From NCBI GenBank assembly GCA_963921795.1, contig OY997652.1, forward strand, positions 15,316,940 to 15,380,939: 64,000 nt of DNA, written 5' to 3'. Position 1 is the stretch's first letter. Each line of letters opens with the position of its first letter. Source of the stretch: Nannobrachium achirus (taxonomy: Eukaryota; Chordata; Actinopteri; Myctophiformes; Myctophidae). Under the pieces are notes generated by a model, which saw only the letters and a program-made list of their open reading frames with translations, did no database searches and had not been told where the DNA came from. This document shows positions 1 to 10,740 of the stretch, one piece after another. The position numbers and the translations under genes were made by a program.

Positions 1-326
1 TGAAAGAACCTGATGACTTTGATCCCATAGCTGATGCAATTTCATGAATTGGGATCTATCTGTGTGTGGTTCTTCCCCCTTCCAAAGTCAATCCACAGAT
101 TTTTCAAGCCAAGTGAACAAGTGAAATAATAATTATAATGGTTACCTACCCCTCCCGCGAGGGAAATTCAGCCCAACCCAGCTGATTCGCTGCCCACAAG
201 GAGTGTGTGATTCGCGTAGGTTCAAGGTTCAAGGTTCATTTTATTCAGTCTCCCTAAGGAGAAATTTGTCTTGGACACATGGACATCCAGCAGCATACAA
301 GGAATACAAAAATACAATCTTATCTA
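1..326. other. unassigned left flank
   Basis: I see no gene here. The stretch ends at the 5' terminus of the Helitron-like element. The short reading frames lack any recognisable domain. Confidence 0.6.
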
Positions 327-1334
327 TCTATAAATGCGAGAAGTCTCTGCGTGTCTGTCTGTCTGTCTGTGTGTCTGTCTGTAATCCGCGTATCTCGAGA
401 ACCGTTCGTCCCACCGGCTTCAGATTCGGCACGCGCGTTCCCCACCGCGGCACGGAGTGCAGTGCCGGGTCTCGACCCGACCCGACGCGCGGTTTTCCCG
501 AACCGGCGCGAAACGTTCGGAATCTCCTTATTTGATTGTTGGTTTATTTGGTTGATTGTTGACATCAGGCTGTTCCGGAGGAAATCGGCGAAAGCTCTGA
601 CTCATTGTGACATCACTTCATAAAAGGCTCTGACATCACGTACGCCACATGAGTCAACAAAAAATCTCTGTGAGTGTGTATGTATGTATGTAATCCGCGT
701 ATCTCGAGAACCGTTCGTCCCACGGGCACGCGCGTTCTCTATATATGGGCATAAAATGAATGCCCCCATATATGGGCATAAAATGGATTGCAGACAGACA
801 GATACAGATATCTCCATATATGGACATAAATGGACAGAGGCAAACAGATGGTCAAAGATCTCCATATATGGGCATAAAATGGACGCAGACAGACAGATAC
901 AGATATCTCCATATATGGGCATAAATGGACACAGGCAAACAGATGTTCAAAACGGGTCCTATGACAACAGGTATAATGAGGTTTGGATTAAAGGGGGAAC
1001 CGGCGCTGTGTCTGCAACACAGTTGGAGGCACAGACAGATACTCCATATATGGGCATAAAATGGACGCAGATAGACAGATATCTCCATATATGGGCATAA
1101 AATGGACCCAGAACTATAACTGCAGTGATCTCCATATATGGACATAAAATGGACAGCGGCATACAGACAGACAGATACAGATAACTCCATATATGGGCAT
1201 AAATGGACACAGGCAGACAGATGGTCAAAACGGGTCCTATGAAAACAGGTATAATGGGGTTTGCATTAAAGGGCGGGGCATTCATTCCCTATTTACATTG
1301 TTCCGAGTTGGCCAGGTCGCCGACTAGACGCTAG
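327..1334 (+). mobile_element. non-autonomous Helitron-like element, copy A
   Basis: The element opens with TCTATAAATGCGAGAAGTC directly after an A and closes with CTAG directly before a T, the A|TC...CTAG|T insertion pattern known for Helitrons. The opening is shared with copy B at 4001. The interior carries two copies of a block containing CGTATCTCGAGAACCGTT (near 385 and 698), a GC-rich region and the CCATATATGG minisatellite. The closing region (about 1230-1334) parallels that of copy B (about 5470-5572). There is no Rep/helicase coding region, so it would depend on an autonomous partner. The classification is from termini only. The subterminal stem-loop expected near a Helitron 3' end is not clear in this copy. 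Confidence 0.55.
766..1196. repeat. CCATATATGG minisatellite, array A
   Basis: A degenerate tandem array whose unit joins CCATATATGGGCATAAA to a GACAGACAGATACAGA-type segment. I count eight exact CCATATATGG decamers, beginning at 766, 814, 862, 909, 1043, 1085, 1132 and 1187. The decamer is palindromic and matches the CC(A/T)6GG consensus of SRF-binding CArG boxes. The array lies within Helitron-like copy A. Confidence 0.85.
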
Positions 1335-1550
1335 TATTTACAATTGAGTAAAAGCCGCATCCCACTTCCAAGCCCATTCACGCCCACTTTGCATCCACTT
1401 CAACTTAACGGTAGGGAGAACGGTAGGGAGAACGTAAGGAATAATACCGCCCATAACTCTATCATTGGCCCCCCGTTGCCATGGTGACCGGTGACCGCCG
1501 TCCATTGGCTCGTATTCGGATCCAATTTCAACCGAGGGGGGCGTAGCCAG

Positions 1551-1551
<1 letters not shown>

Positions 1552-1622
<71 letters not shown>
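1552..1622. repeat. (AC)n microsatellite
   Basis: About 70 bp of uninterrupted AC dinucleotides. The valine/cysteine frames across it are artefacts. Confidence 0.97.
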
Positions 1623-1626
<4 letters not shown>

Positions 1627-1689
1627 AAAATAGCTAATAGTTAGCTCACAACTTTCCACTTTTCTCTTTCACCTCAATACACCACGTCA

Positions 1690-1936
1690 TCGCATCACGT
1701 TTAAAAAAAAAAAAAAAATCAAAACTTTTTTTTTTCCAATTTTTTTTTTCTCAATTTTTTTTTCTCAAAACATTTTTTTTTCTCAAAAAACTTTTTTTTT
1801 CTCAAAAAACTTTTTTTTCTCAAAAAACTTTTTTTTTCTCAAAAAACTTTTTTTTCTCAAAACACTTTTTTTTCTCAAAAAACTTTTTTTCTCAAAAAAC
1901 TTTTTTTTCTCAAAAAACTATTTTTTCTCCATTATA
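1690..1936. repeat. AAAAAACTTTTTTTTCTC-type minisatellite
   Basis: Roughly a dozen degenerate units of about 16-19 bp, each an A-run, a C, a T-run and CTC. It lies between the AC microsatellite and the Helitron-like 3' terminus near 2010. Confidence 0.9.
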
Positions 1937-1978
1937 TTTGGCCATTACTGCCGCAACATGGCGGTGAGGGCCTCTAGA

Positions 1979-2010
1979 CTTTTGCGGCCCAAAGGGCCGC
2001 AAACTTCTAG
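1979..2010 (+). other. second Helitron-type 3' terminus (stem-loop plus CTAG)
   Basis: A perfect GC-rich stem (TTTGCGGCCC, loop AAA, GGGCCGCAAA) ends a few bases before CTAG, which is followed by T. A stem-loop just upstream of CTRR is the known form of a Helitron 3' end. It may belong to a second element overlapping copy A; its 5' partner is not identified. Confidence 0.45.
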
Positions 2011-2201
2011 TACAATACAATACATACAGAACAACAGTAAGTGAGGTGCTCAGTGACAGATACCTATACAACCATATCCCACATAATAATAAATAAAAAA
2101 CACTAGAACCTCCTAGGCCTCCGTCTGCCCTCTACAAGGGTTTCATTGAGGAGAGATATTGACATTGGGACAAATGAATGTTGTACTTACATATACAGGT
2201 T

Positions 2202-2552
2202 TCATACCTCCTGCATGCCTGACGGCATCAGTCTATTTTCACAGAATAGTACATGGGAGGGATCAGACAAGATTTTCTTCACCTGTCCAATTATGGACTG
2301 TTTGAAAATGGTCTGTGGGGTAATGGGGGGTGCAGCCATGCCCATGATCTTACCCGCTGTTTTAACCAATCTAAAAATCTCCGATTTATACTTCACCGTC
2401 AGGTTTCCAAACCAAATTGTAATACCATACCTTATAACTGACTCAATACTGGCTCTATAAAAGATCAACATAATGTTTCTACATACACCGAATAATCTCA
2501 GCCTGTGGAGAAAATGAAGGCGCTGGTGTATTTTTGCACACATAGTCGTCAC
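2202..2552 (-). pseudogene. LINE reverse-transcriptase C-terminal fragment
   Basis: An open frame of 116 codons resembles the region after the RT palm in fish non-LTR retrotransposons: a stretch with RLHFLHRLRLFGV, then a tyrosine/tryptophan-rich YGITIWFGNLT segment, then KKILSDPSH. There is no YxDD catalytic core and no endonuclease, so this is only the 3' coding tail of a LINE. Its 3' UTR would run left toward about 2000. Family level (L2 or L1-like) cannot be settled by eye. Confidence 0.6.
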
Positions 2553-2559
2553 ATGAGGG

Positions 2560-2665
2560 CTTAAGAGTCTTGCTCAGGGACACAGATCGACATTGATGGC
2601 CTGGCGTGGAATCGAACCTGGGACAACCCAGGCAGGCTCCCTAACCCTTCAGCTATGGCTGAAAC
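2560..2665 (-). repeat. tRNA-derived SINE fragment
   Basis: Read on the minus strand there is a box-B-like GGTTCGATTCC followed by a CCCTGAGCAAGACTCTTAA-type segment common in fish SINEs. The cloverleaf cannot be completed, so it is not a tRNA gene. Confidence 0.5.
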
Positions 2666-2885
2666 TGCTATGACAATGAACGTCAGTATCTGAGCTTCAG
2701 ATGATGGCAGCTGACACTCCATGATTCGCAGCATAGGCTGCATAAAGGAACATCCTTGTGTCAGCTTCCTTGTGAGTGCAACCTAGAAAATGTATTCACT
2801 AAAAGCTAACATCGAACCCCATGCGACTAGTGTGCTATAGTGTCAACCAGTCAACCAGTGTGTCCTGGTCAATTAGGCTGGGCAG

Positions 2886-3660
2886 CGATTTTGAAAACTG
2901 GTGGTCATCTTGAAAATTATGGAATTTTGCAGAGGTTGGTTATCAATTAGGGTAGTATAAATGTCAGCTGTGCCAAATGTCATGGTTGTATCACCAACTG
3001 TGGATTAACTATGAGCAGATGTACATTTATGCAATGTATCTGCAGCCATATTGGAAAATATGCCACCATATTGGAACCAAATATCATTTCTGAACTTGCC
3101 TGGTTGTAATACCTCCAGAATATATTCTCTTGTATATCAAAAGGATAGGGAAATCAAAGATTTACAGTACAAGCAAAGTGATATTGTCCAAAACCTAGGT
3201 CCAGTTGCAGCAAACTGTCTGGCCATCTTGGCAAATGTTAACATTTTGCGTGGCCAGAGGTTGATTATCAATTAGGGTAGTATAAACGTGATCTGTGGCA
3301 GATTTCATGGTTGTATCACCAACTGTGGATTAACTATGAGCAGATGTACATTTATGCAATGTATCGGCAGCCATATTGAAAAATTGGCCGCTATATTGGA
3401 ACCTAATATTATTTCTGAACTTACCTGGTTGTAATACCTCCAGAACATTCTCTTATATCAAAATGAGAGGAAAATCAAAGATTTACAGCCCAAGCAAAGT
3501 GATATTGTCCAAAACATAGGTCCAGTTGCAGCCATTTTTCAAACTGTCTGGCCATCTTGAAAATGTTGGAATTTTGCGTGGCCAGAGGTTGATTATCAAT
3601 TAGGGTCATATGGAGATCATCTGTGCCAAATTTCATGCTTGTATCACCAACTGAACTATC
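2886..3660. repeat. tandem repeat with a period of about 327 bp
   Basis: A landmark beginning GAGGTTG(G/A)TTATCAATTAG recurs at 2932, 3257 and 3586, giving spacings of 325 and 329 bp. The segments between the landmarks match closely. There are two full units and partial ones on either side. No coding function is seen. Confidence 0.85.
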
Positions 3661-4000
3661 ATGCATTAAAACCAGCAACTTTCCGCTCCACTGATTCTAT
3701 CCCAGCCTCGTAAGCACCAATCCTGGAGCAACACCCCGTAAGCACCCCCACACTTATGGCCTACTTACAACACATTGCAGTGACACATGACATAATTGAG
3801 ACCTTTCTGAAAGACTGGGTATGTATTGTCAACAATTTAGCTTACTGTACAGTATACACAAGACTTTAACAATTAATTTCATTTACAGCTGGGGAGATTT
3901 AAATGCCTTTTCTACTGTTTTAATGTTAATCCCTAACTCTATAATCTAATTTAAGAGCTACCTTTACACTATGAATACATGCATGATGTGAGTGCAAGTA
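3661..4000. other. unassigned spacer
   Basis: Unique-looking AT-rich DNA between the tandem repeat and Helitron-like copy B. I see no feature in it. Confidence 0.5.
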
Positions 4001-5572
4001 TCTATAAATGCGAGAAATCTCTGCGTGCGTGTTTGTGTGTATACAGTATGTAATCTGCGTATCTCGAGAACCGTTTGTCCCACTGGCTTCAGATTCAGCA
4101 TGCACGTTCCCCACCGCTGCGCGGAGTGCAGTGCCGGGCCTTGACCGACCCGATGCACGGTTTTCCGGAACCGGCGCGAAACGTTCGGAATCTCCTTATG
4201 CAGAGCTAGTTGACATCAGGCTGTTCCGGAGGAAATCGGCGTACGCGCTGACTCATTGTGACATCACTTCATGAAAGACTTTGACATCACGTAGTCCACA
4301 TGAGTCAACAAAAAATCTCTGTAGGTGTGTATGTATGTATAGTATGTATGTAATCTGCGTATCTCGAGAACCGTTCGTCCCACCGGCTTCAAATTCGGCA
4401 CGCGCGTTCCCCGCCGCAGCAGGTAGTGCAGTGCCCATCCTTGACCCAACCCCATACGCGATTTTCCGGAACGCGGCGTGAAAGGTTTGGATTCTCCGTA
4501 TGCGGAGCTGATGTCTGACATCAGGGTTTTCCGGCACTGTGTCTGCAGTCCCCATATATGGGCATAAAATGGACGAAGACAGACAGATACAGATATCTCC
4601 ATGGGCATAAATGGACACAGGCAAACAGATGGTCAAAACGGGTCTTATGACAACAGGTATGGGGTTTGCATTAGACAGATATCTCCATATGTGGGCATAG
4701 AGAAAATGGACGCAGATACAGATACATCCATATATGGGCATAAAATGGACGCAGAATCACAAAGATCTCCATATACGGGCATAAAAGGGACACAGACAGA
4801 CAGATACAGAGATCTCATTTATGGGCATAAAATGGACGCAGATAGACAGATATCTCCATATATGATAGTGACAGAATTGTTTGCCTCGACCCGACCCGTG
4901 AAACGTTCGGAATCTCCGTATGCGGAGGTGATTGTTGACATCAGGCTGTTCCAGAGGAAACTGGCGCAAGCGCTGACTCATTGTGACATCACTTCATAAA
5001 AGGCTCTGACATCACGTACGCCACATGAGTCAACAAATGTATAAATCTGCATATCTCGAGAACCGTTCGTCCCACCGGGCCATCATTCCCCACGGGTGGC
5101 AAAGCAAGCATGATGAAGATAGACAGATACAGAGATATCCATATATGGGCATAAAATGGACGCAGACAGAAATATATCTCCATATATGGGCATAAATGGA
5201 CACAGGCAAACAGATAAATTGGGTTTGCGTTAAAGGGTGGGGCATTCATTCCATATTTACATTGTTCCCGAGTACGCCGGTCCCCGACTAGACGATTGGC
5301 CGCCCGAAGGGCAGAGATCTCCATATATGGCCATAAAAGGGACACAGACAGACAGATACAGAGATCTCCATATATGGGCATAACATGGACGCAGACGGAC
5401 AGATATCTCCATATGGGCATAAATGGACACAGGCAAACAGATGGTCAAAACGGGTCCTATGACAACAGGTATAATATAATGGGGTTTGCATTAAAGGGCG
5501 GGGCATTCATTCCCTATTTACATTGTTCCCGAGTTGGCCAGGTCGCTGACTAGAAGGGGGCTGAGCTTCTAG
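4001..5572 (+). mobile_element. non-autonomous Helitron-like element, copy B
   Basis: It starts TCTATAAATGCGAGAAATC after an A (4000) and ends CTTCTAG before a T (5573), the same termini logic as copy A. Blocks with TATCTCGAGAACCGTT recur near 4060, 4361 and 5051. An internal piece near 5295 (GGCCGCCCGAAGGGCAG) looks like a broken Helitron stem-loop, suggesting nested rearrangement. There is no coding gene. Copies A and B lie 2.7 kb apart in the same orientation. Confidence 0.55.
4552..5440. repeat. CCATATATGG minisatellite, array B
   Basis: The same unit as array A. Six exact CCATATATGG decamers begin at 4552, 4728, 5139, 5180, 5321 and 5369, with degenerate ones near 4684, 4770, 4857 and 5410. 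GC-rich blocks of the Helitron-like copy interrupt the array. Confidence 0.85.
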
Positions 5573-6180
5573 TTATAAGCAAGCAATAATGGAAAGCTGA
5601 ATATGTTTGAGTTTTAATAAAAAGTCAACATTCCTGCAATTCTGTCACTATCAAAAAACGAATCCATTAATGACATAAATGTGGATGTGAGGACACAAAC
5701 AATAAGTACTCATGTCTTCACTAGCACAATTACACATTTACAGTAGATACACTTCCAATGACCATTATGAAACGGTGGAGGCTCTCCACCGTTTCATAAT
5801 TCTGCTGTAAGACAAATGAGCTCTAGATACTTTACATACTTTGTTAAACAAAAAAGAAACAGTGTGGGTTCGAATAGCACACTAAGTAGCCTACAGTATG
5901 ATGATGTATGAGGATGATGTATATACCCACATTATGTCAATCATCATTATACACACGGGCATACAAACAAAGCTGCGTATTGAAGTGGCTAACAGCGCTA
6001 AAAAAATGAAGGCTTAAAATACATCTAAACATCATCAAATGATGTACACTGGGTTCATCGTATGTTAGCCCCTGGATGACAGATGGAATACAAGTCTACA
6101 ACTCAGGCTAAAGTGCACTGGAGACCAAATAGACGTAGAGTGATTGGGCTGAAACTTTTCATAGTATTGTGTCATGGTCG
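5573..6180. other. intergenic spacer
   Basis: No gene is seen. The only structure found is the palindrome at 5764-5800. Confidence 0.5.
5764..5800. other. perfect 17-bp-arm palindrome
   Basis: Arm ATTATGAAACGGTGGAG, loop GCT, and the exact reverse complement. No TIR or target duplication was identified around it. It could be a MITE relic. Confidence 0.85.
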
Positions 6181-6480
6181 GAGGAAGGTCAAGGGCAACT
6201 TTTATTAGTGTGGTTGCTGTAAGCAACACATTATAGTTCTAGCCCAGCTTACTTCTTAATGTTCTGGATAACAGTCAGCCAATCAGGAAGCAGCATTAAT
6301 GTTCCCGATAACACTTAGCCAATCAGGAAGCAGCATTGATGCTAGCTCGAGCTTCACATGACAGTTGGCTTGCTGCAGAATATAGTCATGGCAACCAGAC
6401 TTGCAATTTCCAATTGCATCTTTCCAGTTATATTTATTATGGTTAGTTTAAAGTATTTTTGCAACACCCACCCAAAGTCC
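6181..6480. repeat. interspersed repeat family with GTTGC...GCAAC core, copy 1
   Basis: It contains GTTGCTGTAAGCAAC (6213-6227), paired segments with CCAATCAGGAAGCAGCATT, and GAGCTTCACATGACAGTT followed by CAATTTCCAATTGCATCTTT. The last two recur near 13545-13635, and relatives fill 10.7-13.3 kb. The family therefore flanks the SEC24 frame on both sides. Confidence 0.6.
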
Positions 6481-6594
6481 ATCATACACCAAGATGACAG
6501 TTTTTATATATTTTATACTTAAATATTAAACTATATTAGGCCTAATCGTTCATTTTAGCTTGGTCAGAAACATTGTCTCCTTCTGTCTGTCTTG

Positions 6595-6600
6595 TTTATT
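6595..6600 (-). promoter_or_regulatory. candidate polyadenylation signal of the SEC24 retrocopy
   Basis: AATAAA on the minus strand, about 245 bp past the stop codon. No A-tract follows it, so it does not prove a retroposed 3' end. Confidence 0.35.
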
Positions 6601-6842
6601 GTCTTGTCTGTTCATCTGGACAGATATGCTCTGGAAATAAGTGCCACAAAAATCTCATGTTGGTGCATCACCGCTGCACTCTGTACTGACGTCATGGACT
6701 GACCGATGTTAGGGGGTGTCATTGGGGTTGGCATGGTGCTAGCAGTACAACCAGTACTGGCTTCTACCTGGAGGCTCTGAGCTGAACCAATGGGATAGAC
6801 CAGTTCGTCCGTCCGTCCGTCCGTACGTACGTACGTACGTCC

Positions 6843-9800
6843 CTAATTAGACATTTTCCTCTGGATGTGCTGGAGGAACTCGAGGTAAGAGAAGTCTTCC
6901 TCGGAACGCCCTGACCGCGCCTCCACCAGGTGTTGGAAAATCGTAGTCTTGGATGAAGCATCATCCTTGACAACATAAAACATGGAGGTGAATGGTCTGT
7001 TGTCTTTCAGCCAGTCGAGGAACGCACGCACTCTCTTTGAAAGAAGGGTGTCCAACTTAGGGATTTGGGTCATGGTAGGAGGTATAGAAGAGTAGTTGGG
7101 GCAGCCGAGAATGTCTCTGATGAACATCTCATTACAGCATTTCCCAATCCACAGATAAAACACGTTTCCACAGTCCATGAGGAAGGCCCCGTCTCGACTA
7201 AGCTTTTCAGCTGACAGGTGCAACAGATGGGGTTGAGGAACCACTATGTCATTCAAATAGAGTGCCCCCAGGTCAGACATGTTGTCCAGGCGGTACAGGT
7301 CAGGGTGGATCATACGCATTGTTTGCTGCAGTGGCTGGGTCTTTAACTCACACATGTCAAAGACTCTCTCGTCCAGCCGTGTGCTGGTGTCAATCTTCAG
7401 GGCCTTCTGTTTGAGGAGTGCAAGGATGTAGAGAGGGAAGAGGCTGAGGGCTGAGGGAGCGATGAGACCTGACTGCTGCATATTGGAAATGGTTCCCTTG
7501 TAGGCACCAAGGGAATCCACCACTGCATTCACCAGGTCAAGCCGCGCATCCGACAGACTAGATGACACCACCCGGTCAATGGCCATGTTAGCCAGTAGAT
7601 GGGTGATGGCTTGGACATCTGCTCCGGCGTACACATCACTCAGCTGGTCCACCACCGGCAGACAAATAGTATGGACACGGATGCACCTTGACCCTGTACT
7701 AGATGTATAGAGCAGTGCAGCCTGGAAGCAAGCCTGTGAGGAGTCTGTCAGGCTATCGTCAATTGATATCTGGACAGCTAAGGCAGAGTCTGGGTTCACA
7801 TTTGCGAGATCCAGCAGGTCAGGGCTTCGCACAAAGAAGTTCCCATGGAATGTATGGATAGATAAACCTTTAGGGCATCGGATTCTCATGACAGCCTCGA
7901 AGCCAATGTTCCTGGTGAGGTAATAGTTCACATCGTTCTGGAATTTCTCTAGCTGGTCCGGGTTGTGGACATGGTGGAAGTAAGGGTAGTAGAAGATACT
8001 GCCAGCGGAGTACTTGGACACACATGCCAGAGAAGCTAGGTCAGCATACTGGGAGCTGAGCAGGAAGAGGTCCACACCTACATGTTTTTGAGAGAACTCC
8101 AGAGCCAACTTCTTATAGAAGTCTGAAGCTGGGCCCAGGTGCTGATCACTCTTAGTGCTGGGGTGTTCTCTGGACTTCAACAGACCGGCCCCCAGTGTTG
8201 GTAGCTGGGTCTGGAACACAGACACTCGCCCCCCGGTGGAGGACATGAGTTTGAAGGCTGCCTGTAACGCGGGGCCCAAAGCACTGTGGGTCTCCTCATT
8301 GTTACTGAACATGGATGGGAGGCAGTTCAACAGGGCCTTGACCAGCTCTTTGCTTTCCTTCAGATTGACCATTAGGCTGTCATGAGATGGAATGAACACA
8401 TCATCAATGTCTGAGACCACCAGCATCTGTGGCTCTGACAGGCCCTCCTGGAGTTTGTAGAAGTGGATGGTGCTGTCGAATGTCAGGAACCCCACCTGCG
8501 TCCGTGTATCCCCAGGCAACTTATCTAGGTTTTCCAGTAAGGATTCACAGAAGTACTTCAAATAGCCTGTCTCCATGGCATTGTGCGACACGTCCAAAAC
8601 AAACAGGTAGACTGCTGATTGAGGGGGCCTCAACGTGTAGTCTGTGGAGGCATTATACTCAACAGTAGAGTTCTGTACCTCAGGTCTCTTTTGAAGCTCA
8701 CCATAGGAGCAGAACTCATCTGTAACATTGTTTATCCTGTGACAGAGATTGCACTTCCACCTGCGCTGGTCCAGAATGGAGACAAATGGATTGATGTAAG
8801 CTCGGCACGAACGACAGCGAACAATGGTTTTTGGTGTGATCACCGGTAACTGTTGGAGGTCTCTGAAGGGGTGTAGGAGGAGTCCCAGTGGAAGCTTGGC
8901 CTTGTTGAGCAATGCATGGGTCTGGGGAACACTGGTCAGGGTACACCTGAATGTCTGGGGGCTGCAGTTGGCCTTCTTGAGCTCAGGGCTGAGGTTGGGC
9001 GCAGGGGGGGCCTCAAGGGGCCTGGGAGGCAGCAGGTTCCTCTCCTGCAGCAGGTTCACCTGCCTCAGGGCCTCTTGGCGCAGGTTAGAGAAGGTCTGGG
9101 AATACTGCTGGTAGCTAGACTGGCCATAGCTGCCTCCATGGGAAAACGAGGAGTCAACATTGGAGCCCTTCTGCTGCTGCTGATAGGTCAGCGGAGTTGT
9201 GGAGTAACCATAGTAACTGTAGGGCTGGGCTTGGATTGCTATGTCCTTGGAGGGAGATATGGGGTCTGGGTAGGTGCCTGCTTCTAATGAATCATAGATT
9301 TTGGGCATGGGAGAGGCACTACCAATTGTAGGGGAGCAATTCTTATCTGAGCTAGATGACGAAGGGGCTGCTGCAGGGGCTGCTACTGCCCGAGTTGAGG
9401 TGCTGGCAGCAGTGCCTGAGCTAGCTCCATTATTAACAACGTATCCGTTCTGCATGCCTTGATGGTGTCCTGGAGAGGAATGGACAGAAGGGATGGTCCC
9501 TGAGTAGGGTCTGTCTCCATCTGGACCCATGCCGCTGTGATTCACCACACCTCCAAAGGGGTCATAGGCCACAGAGGCCTGGTGGGCTTGATCATAGTGT
9601 TGGTGAGCTGTCGTTAAGCCTGTGCTCGCCTGGCCATTCACTGTTTGACCGGGAGAACGTCCCACACTGTACTCAACCTGCACTGTTTTCGTGGAAGGGG
9701 CTGGGTGTAAGGTGCTGCTCCCTGGGGGTTGTTGATAGAGGGGTGCATTCATTAGGGAGGGAACAGTGTTAGCAGCAATGGTCTCGGAAGACCGCAATGT

Positions 9801-10373
9801 CCCATACTGACTGCTAACCGGAGCTGAGGGGTAGGAAAGAATAGGATAGACAGAAGTGCCGGGACAGCTAGGCGGCGTCACCAAATGCTGCTGTGTGCGC
9901 TGTGTTTGGGGAGCATGGCATGGTTGCTGTCCATAGTAAGCTACTGGAGTGCCATAGGGGGCCGGCTGCTGTAATGACTGGGAGTTAGGTTGAGCGCTTT
10001 GTGATGGCAGTGGAGTCGTACCACCAATAGGGTCGGTGGCAGGGATGGTACTGCTGGGATGGGTGGGGGGTACCACAGAGGGTGCGGAGGGTGCCATATT
10101 GGGAGCAACTTGATGCTGAGGGAGGTGATATTGTTGCTGCTGCTGCTGGTGTTGAATGGAATCAGTGACTGTGGGTTGAAACCGATTGGCCTCTACTGTT
10201 GCCCGCTCCGTCTGTGCTGTCTTACTAGAGCTCTCACCACCACTGCTAATAGAAATTGAGTTTAGTGCCTGTCTTGCTTTTTCCCATTCTGGGTAATCAT
10301 GAACCTGCTGGCCCCCATTTCCACAGGACCAGTTGTTAGCAGTCGATGGTGTGTTGGTCACGTTAGCCATCAA
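6843..10373 (-). CDS. SEC24A/B-class COPII coat protein, intronless (retrogene)
   Basis: A single uninterrupted 1176-codon frame encodes a full-length SEC24, the cargo-selecting subunit of the COPII coat, which pairs with SEC23 on ER exit sites. Residues 1-460 are Gln/Pro/Ser-rich and probably disordered, as in vertebrate SEC24A and B. The zinc finger is complete (C520, C523, C541, C544), followed by the vWA-like trunk, beta-sandwich and helical regions and a C-terminal gelsolin-like domain. An ASPMPKIYDSLEAGTYPD segment near 353-370 and a DFYKKLALE segment in the trunk are most like SEC24B. The stretch after the zinc finger is a few residues shorter than in human SEC24B. Vertebrate SEC24 genes have many introns, so a continuous frame implies retroposition. 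The intact frame suggests either youth or selection. I see no poly(A) tract or clear target duplication. The ATG at 10373 was taken as the first in frame, with MMANV at the start. Confidence 0.9.
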   Translation of the reverse strand: MMANVTNTPSTANNWSCGNGGQQVHDYPEWEKARQALNSISISSGGESSSKTAQTERATVEANRFQPTVTDSIQHQQQQQQYHLPQHQVAPNMAPSAPSVVPPTHPSSTIPATDPIGGTTPLPSQSAQPNSQSLQQPAPYGTPVAYYGQQPCHAPQTQRTQQHLVTPPSCPGTSVYPILSYPSAPVSSQYGTLRSSETIAANTVPSLMNAPLYQQPPGSSTLHPAPSTKTVQVEYSVGRSPGQTVNGQASTGLTTAHQHYDQAHQASVAYDPFGGVVNHSGMGPDGDRPYSGTIPSVHSSPGHHQGMQNGYVVNNGASSGTAASTSTRAVAAPAAAPSSSSSDKNCSPTIGSASPMPKIYDSLEAGTYPDPISPSKDIAIQAQPYSYYGYSTTPLTYQQQQKGSNVDSSFSHGGSYGQSSYQQYSQTFSNLRQEALRQVNLLQERNLLPPRPLEAPPAPNLSPELKKANCSPQTFRCTLTSVPQTHALLNKAKLPLGLLLHPFRDLQQLPVITPKTIVRCRSCRAYINPFVSILDQRRWKCNLCHRINNVTDEFCSYGELQKRPEVQNSTVEYNASTDYTLRPPQSAVYLFVLDVSHNAMETGYLKYFCESLLENLDKLPGDTRTQVGFLTFDSTIHFYKLQEGLSEPQMLVVSDIDDVFIPSHDSLMVNLKESKELVKALLNCLPSMFSNNEETHSALGPALQAAFKLMSSTGGRVSVFQTQLPTLGAGLLKSREHPSTKSDQHLGPASDFYKKLALEFSQKHVGVDLFLLSSQYADLASLACVSKYSAGSIFYYPYFHHVHNPDQLEKFQNDVNYYLTRNIGFEAVMRIRCPKGLSIHTFHGNFFVRSPDLLDLANVNPDSALAVQISIDDSLTDSSQACFQAALLYTSSTGSRCIRVHTICLPVVDQLSDVYAGADVQAITHLLANMAIDRVVSSSLSDARLDLVNAVVDSLGAYKGTISNMQQSGLIAPSALSLFPLYILALLKQKALKIDTSTRLDERVFDMCELKTQPLQQTMRMIHPDLYRLDNMSDLGALYLNDIVVPQPHLLHLSAEKLSRDGAFLMDCGNVFYLWIGKCCNEMFIRDILGCPNYSSIPPTMTQIPKLDTLLSKRVRAFLDWLKDNRPFTSMFYVVKDDASSKTTIFQHLVEARSGRSEEDFSYLEFLQHIQRKMSN

Positions 10374-10740
10374 CTTTGTTAGATAACGTTAGGTCCGGAT
10401 CCTGGTTCGTGTTGAGGGGGTACTGTTGGAACTTATACTGTAAATACTGTCGGGTGTGGGTGCTCTTGTATTCGCAATGATGACATGATTTGTACAGTAA
10501 GTCATATCCCTATATGGAGTTCCGTCAGCCATGCCTACATATTATGTAGCCCATGATATCACCATTCTGTCACCCCTTTTGGTTAAAAGAACAATGCCAC
10601 CCAGTGTGAAGTGAGCGGTGCGAAGGTTGGCCAATGCCAAGCTCTGCGGGACGGACAAAATGGATGGACGGACATACATACGCACACACAAAGCCAGATG
10701 TAGGAGCGGTTTAGCAAAAAAGGATATACAGTACAGAGTG
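10374..10740. other. upstream flank of the SEC24 retrocopy
   Basis: On the minus strand this would be 5' UTR or promoter. No TATA box or CpG cluster stands out. A GGACGGACAAAATGGATGGACGGAC segment lies near 10650 and a related GTCCGTCCGTCCG tract at about 6809, just beyond the stop codon. Confidence 0.35.

Noticed and set aside
766-1196. CRISPR-like regularly spaced palindromic repeats
   Set aside because: Spacing is irregular, spacers are themselves repeats, and the DNA is vertebrate.
4253-5506. Frames of up to 162 codons in the Helitron-like copy
   Set aside because: They translate the minisatellite (repeated PYMEIS or YGHK) and have no helicase or Rep motif.
8155-9287. Several plus-strand frames inside the SEC24 region
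   Set aside because: They are antisense shadows of the 1176-codon frame.
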